Notes: generated by a model not told the origin, from the letters alone. A stretch of DNA of 64,000 bases from Anaerobutyricum hallii DSM 3353 (GCF_000173975.1 NZ_ACEP01000106.1:1-64000); one strand, 5' to 3'; shown: positions 16,749 to 25,770, counted from the first letter of the stretch. Program-made: numbers and translations.

Positions 16749-17810
16749 TTGGCTAATAAAAATATAGTAGTGCTTATGGGAGGAAAATCCTCTGAACATG
16801 ATGTTTCTCTCGTTTCAGCAAAAACAGTAATCGAAAACATTGATAAAGATCTTTATAACGTAATTATGGTAGGAATCACAAAGGATGGACAGTGGAAGTT
16901 AGTTGACAGACTGGATCATCTTGAGGATGGTTCCTGGGTAAATAGTAAGACGAGTGCTTATATCTGCCCGGATACAGGAAGAAAGGAACTTCTCTTAGAA
17001 AGAGACGGCAAGGTTGATCGTATTTCTATCGATGTTGTTTTCCCTGTCCTTCACGGAATGAACGGAGAGGACGGAACGGTTCAGGGGCTTTTAGAGTTAG
17101 CAGCAATCCCATATGTAGGATGTGGCGTGTTAGCTTCTGCATGTTCTATGGATAAGTTCTACACTAAGATCGTTGTAGATTCCATCGGGGTACGTCAGGC
17201 AAAGTTTGTTGGCGTAAGAAGACATGAACTTACACACATGGATGAAGTAGTGGCAAGAGTAGAAGCAGGTGTTCCATATCCTGTATTCGTAAAGCCTTCT
17301 AAAGCTGGTTCTTCTCAGGGTGTCAGCAAGGCAGAGAACAGAGAGGAACTGATTGATGCACTGAATCTTGCAGCAAAACACGATTCTAAGATTTTAGTGG
17401 AAGAGACAATCGTAGGTCGTGAGATTGAGTGTGGTGTTCTTGGAATGAATGAGCCTAAGGCTTCTGGTGTTGGCGAAGTATTATCTGCTGAAGAATTCTA
17501 CAGCTACGATGCGAAGTACAACAACGAAGAATCCAGAACGGTCGTAGATCCTGAACTTCCAGAAGGAAAAGCAGAAGAAATCCGCAAAGATGCCGTAGCA
17601 ATCTTTAAAGCATTAGACTGCTCCGGATTATCAAGAGTAGACTTCTTCCTGACAAAAGATACAAACGAGGTTGTATTTAACGAAATCAATACACTTCCAG
17701 GCTTTACAGCTATCAGTATGTATCCAATGCTCTGGGAAGCAAGAGGTTTAAGCAAAAAGGCTCTTGTCCAGAAACTTATCGATCTTGCAATGAACAGATA
17801 CGACGTGTAA
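16749..17810 (+). CDS. ddl: D-alanine--D-alanine ligase
   Basis: A 353-residue ATP-grasp ligase that makes the D-Ala-D-Ala dipeptide for peptidoglycan. It shows the N-terminal VLMGGKSSEHDVSLVSA motif, the HGMNGEDGTVQGLLEL segment, KPSKAGSSQGVSK for ATP binding, and FNEINTLPGFTAISMYP with metal-binding residues at the C-terminus. The start codon is TTG at 16749, supported by GAAAGGATG about 8 bases upstream. The gene for a DUF1934 protein follows after 4 bases. Confidence 0.93.
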   Translation: MANKNIVVLMGGKSSEHDVSLVSAKTVIENIDKDLYNVIMVGITKDGQWKLVDRLDHLEDGSWVNSKTSAYICPDTGRKELLLERDGKVDRISIDVVFPVLHGMNGEDGTVQGLLELAAIPYVGCGVLASACSMDKFYTKIVVDSIGVRQAKFVGVRRHELTHMDEVVARVEAGVPYPVFVKPSKAGSSQGVSKAENREELIDALNLAAKHDSKILVEETIVGREIECGVLGMNEPKASGVGEVLSAEEFYSYDAKYNNEESRTVVDPELPEGKAEEIRKDAVAIFKALDCSGLSRVDFFLTKDTNEVVFNEINTLPGFTAISMYPMLWEARGLSKKALVQKLIDLAMNRYDV

Positions 17811-17814
17811 AGTT

Positions 17815-18240
17815 ATGGCAAGAAAGGTCTGGCTTACGATAACAGGTATCCAGAAAGGGTTCGATCAGGAAGAACCCGTCACTCTGGTTACCGAAGGAAG
17901 TTATATTCATAAAAATGGTGTGCATTACATTTTTTATTCAGAGCGGACAGAAGAAGGGGCGGTCATTAAAAACCGCCTCACCATCTCTCCGGGTAACGTA
18001 GAACTCCGCAAAACTGGAGCGGGCAACTTCAACTCTGTACTCGTATTTGACACAGAGCATAACAAGAACTGCCTCTATCAGTCCCCGGCAGGCCCGATGG
18101 AACTGGTGTCCGACACGAAGAAAATCCGTGTATTACACGGAGATGCACATTTTAAATTACAGCTTAAATATTCTCTTATCATGAATGGAATGTTGGTATC
18201 AGATTATGATTTGACGGTGCTGGCGAAGTTTATGGAGTAG
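17815..18240 (+). CDS. DUF1934 family (YwiB-like) protein
   Basis: A 141-residue single-domain protein with the beta-barrel pattern of the DUF1934/YwiB calycin-like family: an early VWLTITGIQ strand, YIFYSE, and late SPAGPMELVSDTKKI. It has no signal or membrane segment. The biochemical function of the family is unknown to me. It is transcribed with ddl (4-base gap). Confidence 0.75.
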   Translation: MARKVWLTITGIQKGFDQEEPVTLVTEGSYIHKNGVHYIFYSERTEEGAVIKNRLTISPGNVELRKTGAGNFNSVLVFDTEHNKNCLYQSPAGPMELVSDTKKIRVLHGDAHFKLQLKYSLIMNGMLVSDYDLTVLAKFME

Positions 18241-18378
18241 GAAGAAGAACTATGGCAATACTATAAATACTGCAAAGCATTTAATATTCCAAGACGTGAA
18301 TTACTAATCTATGTATCATTATTTGTCTGGCAGTATTTTGTGAAATGACTTATAGAAGAAACTAAAAAAGAGGTAACA

Positions 18379-19566
18379 ATGGCGATAATATTGGAAGAAA
18401 TCTATGAGGTGGCATTACACCGTTACAATATGAAGCTGGTTGCCGGAGGAAGAGGCTTAAGAAATCTCGTTGACTGGGTACATACCGTCGAGGAGATGGA
18501 TTATGTCTCTTTTTTAAAAGGCAGAGAGCTTATTATCACAACTGGAATCAGGGAAAAGGACGAAGAGACACTCGTCCGATTTGTAAAAAGCCTGCATGAA
18601 ACAGGCGCAAGCGGTCTGGTTATTAATATTGGAAAATACATCACCAGAGTACCGAGGGGCGTTATTGCATACAGTGAAGAAGCAGGATTCCCTGTTTTTA
18701 CATTACCGTGGGAAGTCCATCTCGTAGACTTTAACAGAGATTTATGTAACCTGATCTATAAAACGATGCAGGAGCAGGACGGATTGGAAACTGCACTCCA
18801 GAAAGCAATCTTTTCCCGTAAAGAAGAACAACAGTATATGCCTGTCTTGCATGAGAATCATATCCATAAAGACACAGAATTCTTCATGATTCAGTGCTAT
18901 TTCCCAGCCAATAAAGATATACAGGCAGACGATAAATTCGACAATACCCAGTTCTTCTACCGCTTTATCCGGCAGTGCCAGCAAATATTTGCTGAGAAAA
19001 AGGTACTCTCCGTCATTTTTCAGCGAGATTTGTATATCACACTCGTAGCAAAAATGCCTACAGGCACAGAAAGGGAAAATGTAATCCAACAGATAAAAAC
19101 ATTTTCAGAAAGCTTTGCCCGGCAAAAAGAACTTTACATGGCAGTCGGTGACGAAGAAACTGTGGTAGAAAACCTGTGGGAAAAATACAGAGACTTATCC
19201 TATTTATGTCGCTGGGGAAGACAAAAAGGCAAAAATATCTGTCAGGAAGAAGAACTCGGCATAAGCAGACTCTGGCTCTCAATCGGCAATATCAAAAAAC
19301 TGGAAAAGTATCGAGAAAAAATGCTTGGCGAATTAGAGCGATTCGATCAGGAAACCGGCAGCGAATACATCCGTATTTTAAAATGCTACCTCGAAACTAA
19401 CGGAAATATCGGGGAAGTCGCAACCGAATGCTATCTGCATAGAAATACTGTCTCCTATCATCTGAAAAAAATCGCTGAAATCACGGGTAAAACACTCAAC
19501 TCCACGAAAGATAGAAGCGACTGGTATATGGCATATCAGATTGATGAATTTTTGGGATTGATTTGA
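18379..19566 (+). CDS. PucR-family transcriptional regulator
   Basis: A 395-residue regulator with an N-terminal PucR sensory domain (about 8-125, with NLVDWVHTVEEMDYVSFLKG) and a C-terminal PucR-type helix-turn-helix (about 335-390, CYLETNGNIGEVATECYLHRNTVSYHLKKI). PucR proteins control catabolism of purines, amines or amino acids, often next to their target genes. Here the iron alcohol dehydrogenase and the aminotransferase lie downstream, which suggests regulation of that route (inference). A short upstream region of 138 bases separates it from the DUF1934 gene. Confidence 0.85.
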   Translation: MAIILEEIYEVALHRYNMKLVAGGRGLRNLVDWVHTVEEMDYVSFLKGRELIITTGIREKDEETLVRFVKSLHETGASGLVINIGKYITRVPRGVIAYSEEAGFPVFTLPWEVHLVDFNRDLCNLIYKTMQEQDGLETALQKAIFSRKEEQQYMPVLHENHIHKDTEFFMIQCYFPANKDIQADDKFDNTQFFYRFIRQCQQIFAEKKVLSVIFQRDLYITLVAKMPTGTERENVIQQIKTFSESFARQKELYMAVGDEETVVENLWEKYRDLSYLCRWGRQKGKNICQEEELGISRLWLSIGNIKKLEKYREKMLGELERFDQETGSEYIRILKCYLETNGNIGEVATECYLHRNTVSYHLKKIAEITGKTLNSTKDRSDWYMAYQIDEFLGLI

Positions 19567-19683
19567 GGGCTGACAGTAGCTGGCCTGAATCAAATCAAAG
19601 CCCTCAACTTTCATCCTCAAATCATCCTCCCCGCAGCATCTCATCCCTTCCTGTCTAATTCAAACAAAATCCAGCCAAAGACA

Positions 19684-19811
19684 GCCCGAGAAGAGAACCT
19701 TGCCCCTATATTTGTGGCCTGGGAGCAAGGTTTGAATGGGAGCGCGCAAGCGAGCATTCAAACCGCCGCGACGAAAGTCACAAATATAGGGCATAGGCTC
19801 TCTTCTCGGGC
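19684..19811 (-). repeat. Long hairpin element H2
   Basis: The outer arms (33 bases each, GCCCGAGAAGAGA ... TCTCTTCTCGGGC) pair with only a few mismatches. In the minus orientation the core reads GTGACTTTCGTCGCGGCGG, inner stem GGTTTGAATG/CATTCAAACC, a CTCGCTTGCGCGCT loop, and CCTTGCTCCCAGGCCAC. CGTCTGTC (19811-19818) flanks its 5' end. It lies 3' of the PucR gene. Confidence 0.85.
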
Positions 19812-19959
19812 GTCTGTCCTTCTGCTTTTGCCTTGAATGAAACAGCAATTATGAATGCTGCACAACAACCTTGTGTATTGTGACGATGGCAATATCAAAG
19901 AATTGTGTTATAGTAATGCCATGAAATAAATAAGTAACAAAAATAAATAGGAAACAAGC

Positions 19960-20004
19960 AAAGGTGCAATAACAGCAAACGCTGGGATTACACCTTTTTC
20001 TTTT
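19960..20004 (+). terminator. Leader terminator/attenuator before the 28-codon ORF
   Basis: AAAGGTG pairs with CACCTTT, enclosing AAT/ATT and CAGC/GCTG stems with an AAAC loop, followed by TTCTTTT. It starts with AAGCAAAGGTGC, the same 12 bases that start the leader terminator at 21502. It therefore looks like a regulatory leader rather than a gene-end terminator. Confidence 0.6.
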
Positions 20005-20025
20005 AGAATTAAGGAGAAATTCGAT

Positions 20026-20112
20026 ATGTTAAGAGAAGCATTACCAAAAATAGTTACAGGAAGTGTACCAGGAGCAAAGGCAAAGGCTATTTTAGATAGA
20101 AGAAATGAGTAA
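20026..20112 (+). pseudogene. 28-codon remnant of a class III aminotransferase start
   Basis: The short frame begins MLREALPKIVTGSVPGAKAK and ends in RRNE before a TAA. This resembles the N-terminus of GABA-type class III aminotransferases, where a PKIVTxxPGPKAKAxxxRR pattern is usual. A good AAGGAG lies 9 bases upstream. The rest of such a gene is absent, and the alcohol dehydrogenase begins 84 bases later. It is most likely a deletion remnant. A functional leader peptide is the alternative. Confidence 0.5.
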
Positions 20113-20196
20113 AAAAATACTGGCAAAAAATAAAAGCTGGTGTTAAATATATTTTAGAAACATAATATTTGCAAAGTAAAGAAAGAGGGAAGCATC

Positions 20197-21327
20197 ATGG
20201 AATTTAATTATTTTCTGCCGGTAAACATTGTATTTGGTTCTGGAAAAGTTTTAGAGACAGGGGAACTGACCAGACCTTATGGTAAAAAAGCATTGATTGT
20301 TACTGGAAAAAGCAGTGCAAAAAAGTCTGGACTTTATGATAAGGTAAACGACAGCTTAAAAGCAGCAGGTTTAGAAACAGCTCTTTTTGACAAAGTAAGC
20401 CAGAATCCACTCACAACAACAGCGCAGGAAGGCGCAGATTTTGCAAAGGCAAATGGCTGTGATGTTGTCGTTGCCATCGGTGGTGGAAGTATCATGGACT
20501 GTGCAAAAGCGATTGCATTTTTAAGTAAAAATGATGGGGATATCAACGATTACATCTATAATCGCCTGCGTAGCGATAACGCCCTGCCATTAGTGCTCAT
20601 CCCTACAACCTGCGGTACCGGTTCAGAAGGAAATGGATTTGCTGTTCTCACCAATCCTGATAACGGGGATAAAAAGTCTCTCCGCTGTAATGCCATCGTA
20701 GCCAAAGTGTCCATCGTAGACCCGGAATGTATGATGACAATGCCGAAAAAAGTACTCGCATCCGTTACATTTGACGCATTATGCCATAATATTGAAGCAT
20801 ACACATCCAAAATCGCACAGCCACTCACAGATGCACTGAGCTTATACGCTATTGAACTCATTGCGAATAACCTTGTTTCTGTATACAACGGAACTGGAAA
20901 CAAAAAAGAGTGGGAAAATATCACAATGGCAAGTACAATCGGCGGTATGGTAATCAACACAGCCAGAGTAACCCTCGCACATGGAATGGAACATCCAGCC
21001 AGCGGACTGAAAAACATCGTACACGGCCAGGGACTTGCAGCCTTAACACCAGTAGTCATTGATGCATCCTATAAAGGAGACGAAGAAAAATTCGGAAACA
21101 TCGCGAAAATCTTTGGCGGAAAATCCGCAGCTGACTGTGCAGATAAAATCCGTGAACTCTTAAAAGCCATTGATTTAGAATGCAAACTGTCCGACCTCGG
21201 CATCGCAGAGGAGGATATTCCGTGGATGGCGGAAAACTGCATGAAAGTATCCGCCGCAGGCGTAGCAAACAATCCAGTGGTATTTACGCAGGAAGAAATC
21301 GCTGAGATATATAGAAAGGCTTTGTAG
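20197..21327 (+). CDS. Iron-containing alcohol dehydrogenase
   Basis: A 376-residue group III (iron-dependent) alcohol dehydrogenase. The NAD(P)-binding GGGSIMDCAK motif (about 95-104), TTCGTGSEGN (about 137-146) and the metal-binding series with His residues in FDALCHNIEAY and HGMEHPASG are visible. In the context of an aminotransferase and an amino-acid permease it may reduce a semialdehyde from amine breakdown, such as succinate semialdehyde to 4-hydroxybutyrate (inference). It has a good AGAGGGAAG ribosome binding site. Confidence 0.88.
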   Translation: MEFNYFLPVNIVFGSGKVLETGELTRPYGKKALIVTGKSSAKKSGLYDKVNDSLKAAGLETALFDKVSQNPLTTTAQEGADFAKANGCDVVVAIGGGSIMDCAKAIAFLSKNDGDINDYIYNRLRSDNALPLVLIPTTCGTGSEGNGFAVLTNPDNGDKKSLRCNAIVAKVSIVDPECMMTMPKKVLASVTFDALCHNIEAYTSKIAQPLTDALSLYAIELIANNLVSVYNGTGNKKEWENITMASTIGGMVINTARVTLAHGMEHPASGLKNIVHGQGLAALTPVVIDASYKGDEEKFGNIAKIFGGKSAADCADKIRELLKAIDLECKLSDLGIAEEDIPWMAENCMKVSAAGVANNPVVFTQEEIAEIYRKAL

Positions 21328-21446
21328 TAATTCTGGGATTGTCTGTCAAATTGTATGAACAATATAATAGACAAAATGCAATGGAAAAACCAAAAACATT
21401 CGAATTTAGAGTCTGAAATCTACAAAAAATCTTTTTAAATTACCTG

Positions 21447-21475
21447 TTGACAGATTAAGAGAGACGTGATATTGT
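21447..21475 (+). promoter_or_regulatory. Promoter of the aminotransferase leader
   Basis: TTGACA (21447-21452) and TATTGT (21470-21475) are spaced by 17 bases, about 30 bases before the leader terminator. Confidence 0.6.
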
Positions 21476-21501
21476 ATAAGCGTACAAAATAATAGACAGT
21501 T

Positions 21502-21547
21502 AAAGCAAAGGTGCTTACAACAATTTGTAAGTGTCTTTGCTTTTTTT
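21502..21547 (+). terminator. Leader terminator/attenuator before the aminotransferase
   Basis: AAAGCAAAG...CTTACAA pairs with TTTGTAAG...CTTTGCTTT, followed by seven T residues. It lies between promoter and gene. Its 5' arm shares AAGCAAAGGTGC with the hairpin at 19958-19997, which suggests a common control mechanism. Confidence 0.65.
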
Positions 21548-21636
21548 GTTTCATGGGGAAGATGTCATTTCCCATATGATAAAAACCGGTTTGTAAAAAG
21601 AAAATGAAAGTTTTAGATAATAAGGAGGATTTTATC

Positions 21637-22851
21637 ATGAAATTAAAAGATACAGGACTTACAGTACAGGATATTAAGGACAAAGTAAATAAATATATGA
21701 TCGAGACTTACGAGCGTTTTGATTTCTTAGCTGAGACAGCAGAGGGAATGTATATTTACGATGAGAATGGTACACCATATCTTGATTTTTATGCAGGTAT
21801 CGCTGTAAATAACGCTGGTAACAGAAATCCAAAGGTTGTTGCAGCAGTTAAGGATCAGGTAGACGATATCATGCATACATTTAATTATCCTTACACAATT
21901 CCACAGGCATTACTTGCTGAAAAGGTTTGTAAGACTCTTGGAATGGATAAAATCTTTTATCAGAACTCCGGTACAGAAGCGAACGAAGCGATGATTAAGA
22001 TGGCTCGTAAATATGGTATTGAAAAATACGGCCCTAATAAATATCATATCGTAACTGCTAAGATGGGATTCCACGGAAGAACATTTGGTGCCATGTCCGC
22101 AACAGGTCAGCCGGGTAATGGATGCCAGGTTGGTTTTGGTCCGATGACTTATGGTTTCTCCTATGCGCCATATAATGATTTAGAAGCATTTAAGAATGCA
22201 TGTACTGAGAATACAATCGCTATCATGGTTGAGCCGGTACAGGGCGAAGGTGGTGTTCATCCTGCAACACCAGAGTTCTTAAAAGGACTTAGAGAATTCT
22301 GTGATGAAAAGGGAATGCTCTTATTGTTAGATGAGGTACAGACTGGATGGTGCAGAACCGGAGCAGTAATGTCTTATATGAATTATGGAGTAAAACCAGA
22401 TATCGTTTCTATGGCAAAAGGTCTTGGCGGCGGAATGCCAATCGGTGCTATCTGTGCAACAGAAGAAGTATCTAAAGCATTTACCCCAGGTTCTCATGGA
22501 ACAACTTTTGGTGGACATCCAATCAGTTGTGCAGCAGCTTTGGCAGAAGTAGAAGAACTTCTTGACAAAGACTTAGCAGGAAATGCAAAGAAAGTTGGAG
22601 ATTATTTCGCAGCAAAATTAGAGAAACTTCCACATGTAAAAGAAGTAAGACATCAGGGACTCCTCGTTGGTGTAGAATTTGATGATGAGATTTCCGGTGT
22701 GGAAGTAAAACATGGATGCCTTGACAGAAAGCTTCTTATCACAGCAATCGGGGCACATGTCATTCGTATGATTCCACCACTGATTGTTACAGAAGAACAG
22801 TGCGATGAGGCTTGTGCGATTATTGAAGAAGCTGTAAAAGCATTATGTTAA
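21637..22851 (+). CDS. Class III pyridoxal-phosphate aminotransferase
   Basis: A 404-residue fold-type I aminotransferase of the acetylornithine/GABA group. It has NSGTEANEAMIKMAR (PLP phosphate binding, about 105), FHGRTFGAMSATGQ (about 140), LLLDEVQTGWCRTG (about 225, PLP-contacting Asp) and the Schiff-base lysine in MAKGLGGGMPIGA (about 255). No arginine-biosynthesis genes are nearby. The neighbours are an alcohol dehydrogenase and an amino-acid permease, so a catabolic substrate such as GABA, beta-alanine, ornithine or a diamine is more likely. ATG 21637 has AAGGAGG upstream. The earlier ATG at 21604 lacks a ribosome site. Confidence 0.85.
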   Translation: MKLKDTGLTVQDIKDKVNKYMIETYERFDFLAETAEGMYIYDENGTPYLDFYAGIAVNNAGNRNPKVVAAVKDQVDDIMHTFNYPYTIPQALLAEKVCKTLGMDKIFYQNSGTEANEAMIKMARKYGIEKYGPNKYHIVTAKMGFHGRTFGAMSATGQPGNGCQVGFGPMTYGFSYAPYNDLEAFKNACTENTIAIMVEPVQGEGGVHPATPEFLKGLREFCDEKGMLLLLDEVQTGWCRTGAVMSYMNYGVKPDIVSMAKGLGGGMPIGAICATEEVSKAFTPGSHGTTFGGHPISCAAALAEVEELLDKDLAGNAKKVGDYFAAKLEKLPHVKEVRHQGLLVGVEFDDEISGVEVKHGCLDRKLLITAIGAHVIRMIPPLIVTEEQCDEACAIIEEAVKALC

Positions 22852-22864
22852 GACGTTATTAGGC

Positions 22865-22904
22865 AAGGGTGTCACAAGTGAGTTTGTGATGCCCTTTTCT
22901 TTTT
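22865..22904 (+). terminator. Rho-independent terminator after the aminotransferase
   Basis: AAGGGTGTCACAA pairs with TTGTGATGCCCTT (G-U pairs allowed) around a short loop, followed by TTCTTTTTC. Confidence 0.8.
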
Positions 22905-23069
22905 CTAGTTGAAAGAACAGAAAAAGCAGACAGAGATAGAAACGTCGCAGATATATTTGGCGAATGAATTCTGAATAGTTACAAATTTTTAAAGATGACA
23001 TTTTTATAAAGTGAGCATTATAGCCGACATTTATATTAAAAGATTATAGAAGTTAGAAAGGAAAAAAAT

Positions 23070-23675
23070 ATGGCACATCTTGTTATTACGATAGGATGCG
23101 AATATGGCGCGAAAGGCAACATGATCGGAAGAAAAGTTGCAAAGGATTTGGGAATAAAGTTTTATGACCGTGATACGGTTGATAAGATTATCAAGGAAGT
23201 TGGTATTCCTAAAGACATCATGGAAAAGGTAGAAGAAGGTGGAACAATCGCCGGAAAAGGTGCAGAAGGTGATGTTCGAGGTTCTTTCTCCAAATATGCG
23301 GATTTAACGCAGCGCGCGATTCACGTCCAGAAAACAATTATCCGTAAACTTGCAGACAGAGAATCCTGTGTAATTATCGGACGTTCTGCTGATTACATTT
23401 TAAAAGAGCAGAAACCAATACTGCGAATCTTTATTTATTCCCCGGAAGATGTTCGAATTGAAAATGTTATGAAGAGCCATAACTTTTCTGCCGAGGATGC
23501 AAAGTTATTTATTACAGAAAAAGATAAACGTTATCATAAGAGACATCTTGCTCTGACAGGAAGTAACCGTGGTGACCGTCATAACAGAGATATGCTGATC
23601 GACAGCAGTCTTTTAGGCGTTGACGGAACTGCAGAACTCATTGAAGAAGTAGCAAAGAAAGTATTTCACGAATAG
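23070..23675 (+). CDS. Cytidylate kinase-like family protein
   Basis: A 201-residue P-loop kinase-like protein. The N-terminus ITIGCEYGAKGNMIGRKVAK is a variant of the GxxxxGKG-type loop seen in the cytidylate-kinase-like family common in Clostridia. Later segments include YDRDTVDKII, VIIGRSADYIL and an Arg-rich DKRYHKRH lid. True Cmk is usually near other nucleotide or ribosome genes. Here it precedes an amino-acid permease by 12 bases, so the substrate is uncertain and a small-molecule phosphotransfer role is only a guess. Confidence 0.72.
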   Translation: MAHLVITIGCEYGAKGNMIGRKVAKDLGIKFYDRDTVDKIIKEVGIPKDIMEKVEEGGTIAGKGAEGDVRGSFSKYADLTQRAIHVQKTIIRKLADRESCVIIGRSADYILKEQKPILRIFIYSPEDVRIENVMKSHNFSAEDAKLFITEKDKRYHKRHLALTGSNRGDRHNRDMLIDSSLLGVDGTAELIEEVAKKVFHE

Positions 23676-23687
23676 GAGGGACAGGAT

Positions 23688-25205
23688 ATGAACAAGAAAG
23701 AATCGGAATTTAACAAAGTATTTAGTGCCTGGGATATCCTCGTAATCGCCTTTGGAGCTATGATTGGATGGGGCTGGGTTGTATCAACCGGAAACTGGAT
23801 TGAAAAGGGCGGCGTTCTTGGAGCGGCACTTGGATTTTGCCTTGGCGGCGTTATGATTTTCTTCGTAGGCCTGACTTACGCAGAGCTGACAGCTGCAATG
23901 CCACAGTGTGGTGGAGAACACGTATTCAGTCATCGTGCAATGGGTCCGACAGGTTCTTTTATCTGTACCTGGGCAATCGTTTTAGGATATGTCAGTGTAG
24001 CGTGTTTTGAAGCTTGTGCATTTCCAACAATCATCACTTACCTGTGGCCGGGATTTTTAAAAGGGTATCTGTATACTGTTGCAGGATTTGATGTATATGC
24101 TTCATGGCTTGCAGTTGCAATTATAGTCGCATTTTTGATTATGCTGATTAACATTATGGGAGCGAAAACAGCCGCTATTTTACAGACGGTACTTACCTGT
24201 ATCATCGGTGGTGCAGGAATTTTATTGATTGTAGCTTCCGTAATTAATGGTACTGTGGATAATTTAGATGGACAGATGTTTGTCGGAAACACCGCAGGAC
24301 TTAATATCAAAGCAATTCTCGGTGTTGCAGCAATGTCACCATTTTATTTTATTGGTTTTGACGTTATTCCACAGGCAGCAGAAGAAATTAATGTTCCTCC
24401 AAAGAAAATCGGTAAAATGCTTATTTTATCTGTAATTTTAGCCGTTGTTTTCTATGCACTTGTAATTATCGCCGTAGGACTTGTTCTTGACTCAGGTGCG
24501 ATCATAAAATCACAGGAAGCAACCGGACTTGTTACAGCCGATGCAATGGGAACAGCATTTGGAATGAAAATCATGGCAAAAGTAGTTATTGTCGGTGGTA
24601 TGTGCGGTATTATCACATCCTGGAACTCCTTCTTAATTGGTGGTTCTCGTGCAATGTATTCCATGGCAGAATCCTATATGATTCCAAAAACATTTGCAAA
24701 ACTTCATCCAAAACATAAAACGCCAATTAATGCACTTATTCTTATTGGTGTCCTTACAATGCTTGCTCCATTTGCCGGAAGACAGCTTCTTGTATGGATT
24801 TCTGATGCAGGTAACTTCGCATGCTGTCTTGCTTACTGTATGGTAGCGGTTTCCTTTATGATATTAAGAAAAAAAGAACCCGATATGCCAAGACCATATA
24901 AAGTTCCAGCTTATAAATTCTTCGGAACAATGGCAGTCATCATGTCCGGATTCATGGTATGTATGTACTGTATCCCGGGCAGCGGCGGAAGCCTGATCCT
25001 TCCTGAATGGGGAATGGTAGGAGCCTGGAGTTTACTCGGTGTAGTATTTTATGTTGTATGTAAGAGAAAATACAAAGAATCCTTCGGTGATCTTGTTGAA
25101 CTTATTTCTGATGAAGACGCAGCAACACTTATGCCAGAAGCAGACGATAAAGAACTTGATAAAGTTATTGACGCAGCAATTGACAGGGTGCTGGCTTCTA
25201 TTTGA
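23688..25205 (+). CDS. APC-family amino acid permease
   Basis: A 505-residue integral membrane protein with about 12 hydrophobic segments. It begins with the APC signature (WDILVIAFGAMIGWGWVVSTGNWIEKGG), and the second helix region reads YAELTAAMPQCGGEHVF. Inner stretches SPFYFIGFDVIPQAAEE and WNSFLIGGSRAMYSMAES are typical for the amino acid-polyamine-organocation family. A charged cytoplasmic tail (about 465-505, Asp/Glu-rich) closes the protein. It likely imports the amine or amino acid degraded by the neighbouring aminotransferase route. Confidence 0.87.
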   Translation: MNKKESEFNKVFSAWDILVIAFGAMIGWGWVVSTGNWIEKGGVLGAALGFCLGGVMIFFVGLTYAELTAAMPQCGGEHVFSHRAMGPTGSFICTWAIVLGYVSVACFEACAFPTIITYLWPGFLKGYLYTVAGFDVYASWLAVAIIVAFLIMLINIMGAKTAAILQTVLTCIIGGAGILLIVASVINGTVDNLDGQMFVGNTAGLNIKAILGVAAMSPFYFIGFDVIPQAAEEINVPPKKIGKMLILSVILAVVFYALVIIAVGLVLDSGAIIKSQEATGLVTADAMGTAFGMKIMAKVVIVGGMCGIITSWNSFLIGGSRAMYSMAESYMIPKTFAKLHPKHKTPINALILIGVLTMLAPFAGRQLLVWISDAGNFACCLAYCMVAVSFMILRKKEPDMPRPYKVPAYKFFGTMAVIMSGFMVCMYCIPGSGGSLILPEWGMVGAWSLLGVVFYVVCKRKYKESFGDLVELISDEDAATLMPEADDKELDKVIDAAIDRVLASI

Positions 25206-25220
25206 GAGTAACAACAGACG

Positions 25221-25344
25221 AAACCGGGAGAATCGTATACTAGCATCTGTGGCTTTAGTCGCGGCGGTTTGAATGCTCGCTTCCCCGCTCGTATCCAAAC
25301 CTTGCTCCGAGGCCACAGATGCTAGTATACGATTCTCCCGGTTT
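25221..25344 (+). repeat. Long hairpin element H3
   Basis: The outer arms 25221-25252 and 25313-25344 are perfectly complementary over 32 bases and share little sequence with other copies distal to the core. The core reads GTGGCTTTAGTCGCGGCGG, a GGTTTG.. inner stem, GCTCGCTTCCCCGCTC, and CCTTGCTCCGAGGCCAC. AACAGACG (25213-25220) flanks its 5' side. It lies just after the permease stop codon. Confidence 0.88.
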
Positions 25345-25350
25345 CTGTCT

Positions 25351-25485
25351 TTGATAAATAGAAGCCCTGCGAGGATTTGAGTTGTGAGCAGTTAGCCTTG
25401 TTGTGGTTGCTCAAGTATGGTGATATGATTTTTGCCTTCGATAACTAGAAGCTTAATGTGGATTTGGGTTGTAGGCTTCTGATTG
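25351..25485. other. Short imperfect direct repeat in a gene-free stretch
   Basis: A segment with GATAAATAGAAGCC...GGATTTGAGTTGT (about 25352) is repeated as GATAACTAGAAGCT...GGATTTGGGTTGT (about 25439). No gene or hairpin was recognised here. Confidence 0.35.
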
Positions 25486-25583
25486 TTTTGATATTATGGT
25501 AATATTAATTAGTGATTTCGATTTATTAAAGGGCAATTTGGAAATTTGGATTGATATTTTCTACATTACTTAGAAAATATCAA

Positions 25584-25770
25584 AATATTCTTTATCTGTG
25601 GCCTCGGAGCTGCGAGTGAGTAAACTTATGTTAGAAAAGTTCTCATGAAAAGTTATTGATTTTGCGACTTTGTGTTTTTTGCAACGGAGTTAAAATCAAT
25701 AACTTTTCATGAGAGGCTTTTCATAGAAGACTTTTTCTCGCAGTGACTAAAGTCACAGATAAAGAATATT
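25584..25770 (-). repeat. Long hairpin element H4 with a nested second hairpin
   Basis: The outer arms AATATTCTTTATCTGTG (25584-25600) and its exact complement (25754-25770) enclose family junction sequences (minus strand GTGACTTTAGTCAC and CTCCGAGGCCAC). The interior is not the usual small stem. It is another perfect 22-bp stem starting CTCATGAAAAGTTATTG (25642-25663 with 25692-25713). This looks like one hairpin inserted into, or replacing the inner arm of, another. CGTCTGTT flanks it at 25785. Confidence 0.75.

Noticed and set aside
20556..21059. 167-residue minus-strand open frame inside the alcohol dehydrogenase gene
   Set aside because: Antisense shadow of a conserved enzyme. Composition and lack of start signals argue against it.
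25032..25316. Minus-strand open frames crossing the end of the permease gene and hairpin H3
   Set aside because: They overlap a clear membrane transporter gene and a repeat, with no family features.
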